Positions 30,074-32,011 of a stretch of DNA of 32,011 nt are shown one piece after another. The stretch comes from Oscillospiraceae bacterium (GTDB taxonomy: Bacteria; Bacillota; Clostridia; Oscillospirales; UBA929): positions 1-32,011 of the forward strand of contig WRKO01000026.1 of the NCBI GenBank assembly GCA_009782215.1, in the 5' to 3' direction. Made by a program: the position numbers and the translations under genes. How positions within the stretch are numbered: position 1 is the stretch's first letter; the number at the start of each line of letters is the position of its first letter. The notes under the pieces were generated by a model. It saw nothing but the letters and a program-made list of their open reading frames with translations. It made no database searches and had not been told where the DNA came from.

Positions 30074-30145
30074 GTAGGGGCGACCGTCCCCGGTCGCCCG
30101 CCCAGATGGGGTTGGGGTACGACGGACGCGCAATGCGCGCCCCTA
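30074..30145. repeat. Palindromic repeat of the GTAGGG family (copy F)
   Basis: It starts GTAGGGGCGACC-GTCCCC-GGTCGCCCG and ends GGACGCGCAATGCGCGCCCCTAC, the two outer units of copy A with a different middle. It sits between spoVAD and spoVAE, and its CTA (30143-30145) is the spoVAD stop codon on the reverse strand. Confidence 0.85.
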
Positions 30146-30541
30146 CGCAATTATCCTGATTGCGTGGCAGATGGAGGGGATGGTTTCGCCCTGTTGGGCG
30201 GAGACGGTTGAAAAGAGCGCGCCGGTGCCGCAGAACAGCACGTTGCGCCATTGGCCGCGCCGCATTCCGTTCAGGATATGCCCGCACAGCACCACGGCGC
30301 TGCAGCCGCAGCCCGAGCCGCCGTCGCCCACGTCGGCGCCGTTCAGGTCAAACAGCATCACGCCGCAGTCGTTGTAGCGCTGGCCCAAATGGACGCCGTT
30401 TCGGGCAAACAGGTCTCGGAGGATGTCGGCGCCGGTTGAACCGAGGTCGCCGGTGACGATGAGGTCGTAGTCCTCCGGCCGGGTGCCGCAGTCTGCAAAA
30501 TGCGCCGTCAGGGTGTCATAGGCGGCCGGGGTAGATGTCAA
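30143..30541 (-). pseudogene. spoVAD: SpoVAD, C-terminal third only
   Basis: The 130 or so residues (from PAAYDTLTAHFADCG, through YDLIVTGDLGSTGADIL and GDGGSGCGCSAVVLCGHIL, to QQGETIPSICHAIRI) match the end of the thiolase-like SpoVAD, normally about 340 residues. Homology stops near 30530; beyond it the DNA turns AT-rich and leads into the promoter of the DUF4143 ATPase gene. The only in-frame start is a TTG without a ribosome binding site. SpoVAD binds dipicolinate, so this copy should be non-functional; another spoVA set may exist elsewhere. Confidence 0.85.
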
Positions 30542-30610
30542 TATAGGACTATGAAAAAAAAGTTGTGTAGATAGTTATCTCAAAATAAATATTATCAAAA
30601 TATATTATTC

Positions 30611-30640
30611 TTGACATAACTATTGTCATGCGGGTATAAT
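30611..30640 (+). promoter_or_regulatory. Consensus promoter of the DUF4143 ATPase gene
   Basis: Perfect TTGACA (30611-30616) and TATAAT (30635-30640) are 18 bp apart. TGACA/TGTCA half sites (30612-30628) and a TAGTTAT/ATAACTA pair (30572-30578, 30616-30622) are possible operator elements. The roughly 110 bp before it is markedly AT-rich compared with the neighbours. Confidence 0.8.
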
Positions 30641-30665
30641 ATCCCCAGAAGGGAGTGACGGCAGT

Positions 30666-31958
30666 ATGCGCAGAAAAATTGAAGAACGCCTGCTGAAATG
30701 GAAGAACCGCACGACAGACAGGATGCCGCTGCTGCTGTACGGCGCGCGGCAGGTGGGCAAGACCTACATTCTCAATGCGTTTGGCGACAAGCACTACAAG
30801 AACACGGTGTATGTCAATTTAGAGACGAATCTGTCCGTCTCCCGCTACTTCGACGACGACATCAGCCCGGAACGCTTGGTTCGCTTCTTGGAAACGGCGG
30901 TGAATGCTCCCATCATCCCCGGCGATACGCTCATCATCTTTGATGAAATCCAGTCTTGTGAGCGGGCGCTGACCTCGCTTAAATATTTTTGCGAAACCGC
31001 GCCGGAATATCATGTGGCGGCGGCGGGCAGTCTGCTCGGGGTCGCCGTCAACCGGGAGCGGTACTCGTTCCCGGTTGGCAAGGTGGAAAGCTTCACACTG
31101 CATCCGCTGGACTTTGAAGAGTTTTTATGGGCTGTCGGGGAGGAGCGGTTGGCAAGGGACATTCGCGCCTGTTATCACGGCGTGACGCCGATGCCGGACG
31201 CGCTTCATCAAAAGGCGGTGGAGCTGTACCGCTGTTACCTCATTGTGGGGGGGATGCCGGCCTGTGCGGCGTCTTTTGCCAAAAACGGCAAAACGGTGCT
31301 GATTCCCACCATACAAAATGAAATCGTCAGCAACTATGTAGCGGATATGGCCAAGTACGCCAAAACGGAAGAAACGGTCAAAATCCGCGCCTGCTATGAT
31401 TCCGTACCCGCCCAGCTCGCCAAAGAGAATAAGAAGTTCCAATACAAGGTTGTGCAGAGGGGCGGCAGCGCGTCGCTGTTCGGCGCTTCGATTGACTGGC
31501 TGGTACAGGCCGGGGTCGTGCTGAAATGCCGTAAAATCGACCACGCCATCAGTCCCATCCCGGTGTATGAGGATTTGTCCTCGTTCAAACTCTACCTGAG
31601 TGACGTCGGGCTGCTCACCATGCGTTCCGGGATACCGCAGCAGACGGTTTTAAGCGGCGAGAGCAACCTGTTCATGGGTTCAGTGGCGGAGAATTATATC
31701 GCGCAGGCGCTGACCGCGAACGGTCATCCGCTGTTTTACTGGACAAGCGATTACACCGCAGAGCTTGACTTTGTGATGCAAAGGGACACCGAAATCGTCG
31801 GCGTCGAGGTGAAAAAAGGGATTAAAACTCGTTCCAAAAGCCTCAGCGTGTTCGCGCAGAAGTATTCACCGGCGTATTGCATTCGATTTTCGGAAAAGAA
31901 TTTCGGCCAAGACGGGGGCGTCCGCGCCATACCGCATTACGCCGCGTTTTGTGTGTAA
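30666..31958 (+). CDS. AAA ATPase with DUF4143 nuclease-like C-terminal domain
   Basis: This 430-residue protein has a P-loop ATPase (Walker A YGARQVGKT, about residues 25-33; Walker B LIIFDEIQ) and, from about residue 200, a DUF4143 domain with YLSDVGLL. It ends in a PD-(D/E)XK-like ELDFVMQ...GVEVKKG, where Glu, Asp, Glu and Lys fit the nuclease pattern. These proteins are common, often multicopy, and of unknown function in gut anaerobes. A GAAGGGAG site and a consensus promoter drive it. It sits right against the broken spoVAD, which suggests that it arrived by insertion. Confidence 0.9.
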   Translation: MRRKIEERLLKWKNRTTDRMPLLLYGARQVGKTYILNAFGDKHYKNTVYVNLETNLSVSRYFDDDISPERLVRFLETAVNAPIIPGDTLIIFDEIQSCERALTSLKYFCETAPEYHVAAAGSLLGVAVNRERYSFPVGKVESFTLHPLDFEEFLWAVGEERLARDIRACYHGVTPMPDALHQKAVELYRCYLIVGGMPACAASFAKNGKTVLIPTIQNEIVSNYVADMAKYAKTEETVKIRACYDSVPAQLAKENKKFQYKVVQRGGSASLFGASIDWLVQAGVVLKCRKIDHAISPIPVYEDLSSFKLYLSDVGLLTMRSGIPQQTVLSGESNLFMGSVAENYIAQALTANGHPLFYWTSDYTAELDFVMQRDTEIVGVEVKKGIKTRSKSLSVFAQKYSPAYCIRFSEKNFGQDGGVRAIPHYAAFCV

Positions 31959-31959
31959 T

Positions 31960-32011
31960 TTACTCGGCGATTTGATTCCCCCCGACATACTCCAGCGCCT
32001 TTTCAAATTCG
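31960..32011 (-). CDS. C-terminal end of an unidentified gene
   Basis: The reverse strand is open from the window edge and reads EFEKALEYVGGNQIAE before TAA 31960-31962. Sixteen residues are too few to name it. It converges on the DUF4143 gene with a 1-bp gap. Confidence 0.35.
   Translation of the reverse strand, partial: EFEKALEYVGGNQIAE

Noticed and set aside
29505..30077. 190-codon forward open frame over the microsatellite and spoVAE
   Set aside because: It translates the hexamer repeat and then antisense spoVAE; no protein signature.
30549..30794. 81-codon reverse open frame in the AT-rich segment
   Set aside because: It is antisense to the start and promoter of the DUF4143 gene and lacks a ribosome binding site.

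Overview
The window looks like a chromosome segment from a spore-forming, Gram-positive, fairly GC-rich Clostridia-type bacterium, probably an uncultured relative of the Oscillospirales. This inference rests on the spoVAE/spoVAD genes, S-layer homology repeats, an LytR-CpsA-Psr ligase, strong AGGAGG ribosome binding sites, TTGACA/TATAAT promoters and Firmicutes-style gene clusters. The species cannot be named from the sequence alone.

Layout. (1) 1-7400 is a maltodextrin locus with the gene order of the Bacillus subtilis mdx/yvd operon. A LacI-type regulator (+) is divergent from a leftward operon of GH13 maltogenic amylase, solute-binding lipoprotein, two permeases and a YvdJ/DUF1189 membrane protein, with the start of a polysaccharide deacetylase beyond. 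No transporter ATPase is encoded, so a shared MsmX-type ATPase elsewhere is presumed. (2) 7401-8138 has no intact gene. It holds a frameshifted membrane-protein remnant, the 3' half of a tRNA-Tyr, a terminator and the C-terminal stub of an XRE antitoxin, and reads as the scar of an integrated element. (3) 8139-13879 carries a hybrid histidine kinase, deoC, a TipA-like MerR regulator with its 19-bp-spacer promoter, an MFS exporter and a small DUF6514-like protein.

(4) 13969-20302 is a tightly overlapping leftward operon: TIM-barrel sugar isomerase, miaB (without its TRAM domain), hicA, hicB, mutS, GH5 endoglucanase. It looks like the usual miaB-mutS cluster of Clostridia with a HicAB toxin-antitoxin pair spliced in and a cellulase where mutL would be expected. 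(5) 20470-23512 has a CMP-kinase-like P-loop protein, an orphan antitoxin, an SLH surface protein, a retropepsin-like protease with a small partner, and tRNA-Thr.

(6) 23513-32011 is an accessory region: an Lsa-type ABC-F ribosome protection gene behind a roughly 290-nt leader that ends in an attenuator hairpin, an AraC/GyrI regulator, a MntA/HepT pair, an LCP ligase, a VapBC-type pair, a phage-type DUF6291 gene, spoVAE with a truncated spoVAD, and a DUF4143 ATPase. The stretch 23513-23903 without a large gene holds a promoter, a repeat block, possible leader ORFs and the attenuator. The stretch 29422-29681 holds a promoter, an ATACAT microsatellite and a small hairpin.

Throughout region 6 a family of palindromic repeats with GTAGGG/CCCTAC ends sits at gene borders. 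Its terminal TAG is the stop codon of five genes, and a sixth ends in a lone CCCCTAC motif. This repeat-stop relationship, the miaB-hicAB-mutS-GH5 operon, the ABC-F attenuator and the tRNA scar are the most interesting observations.
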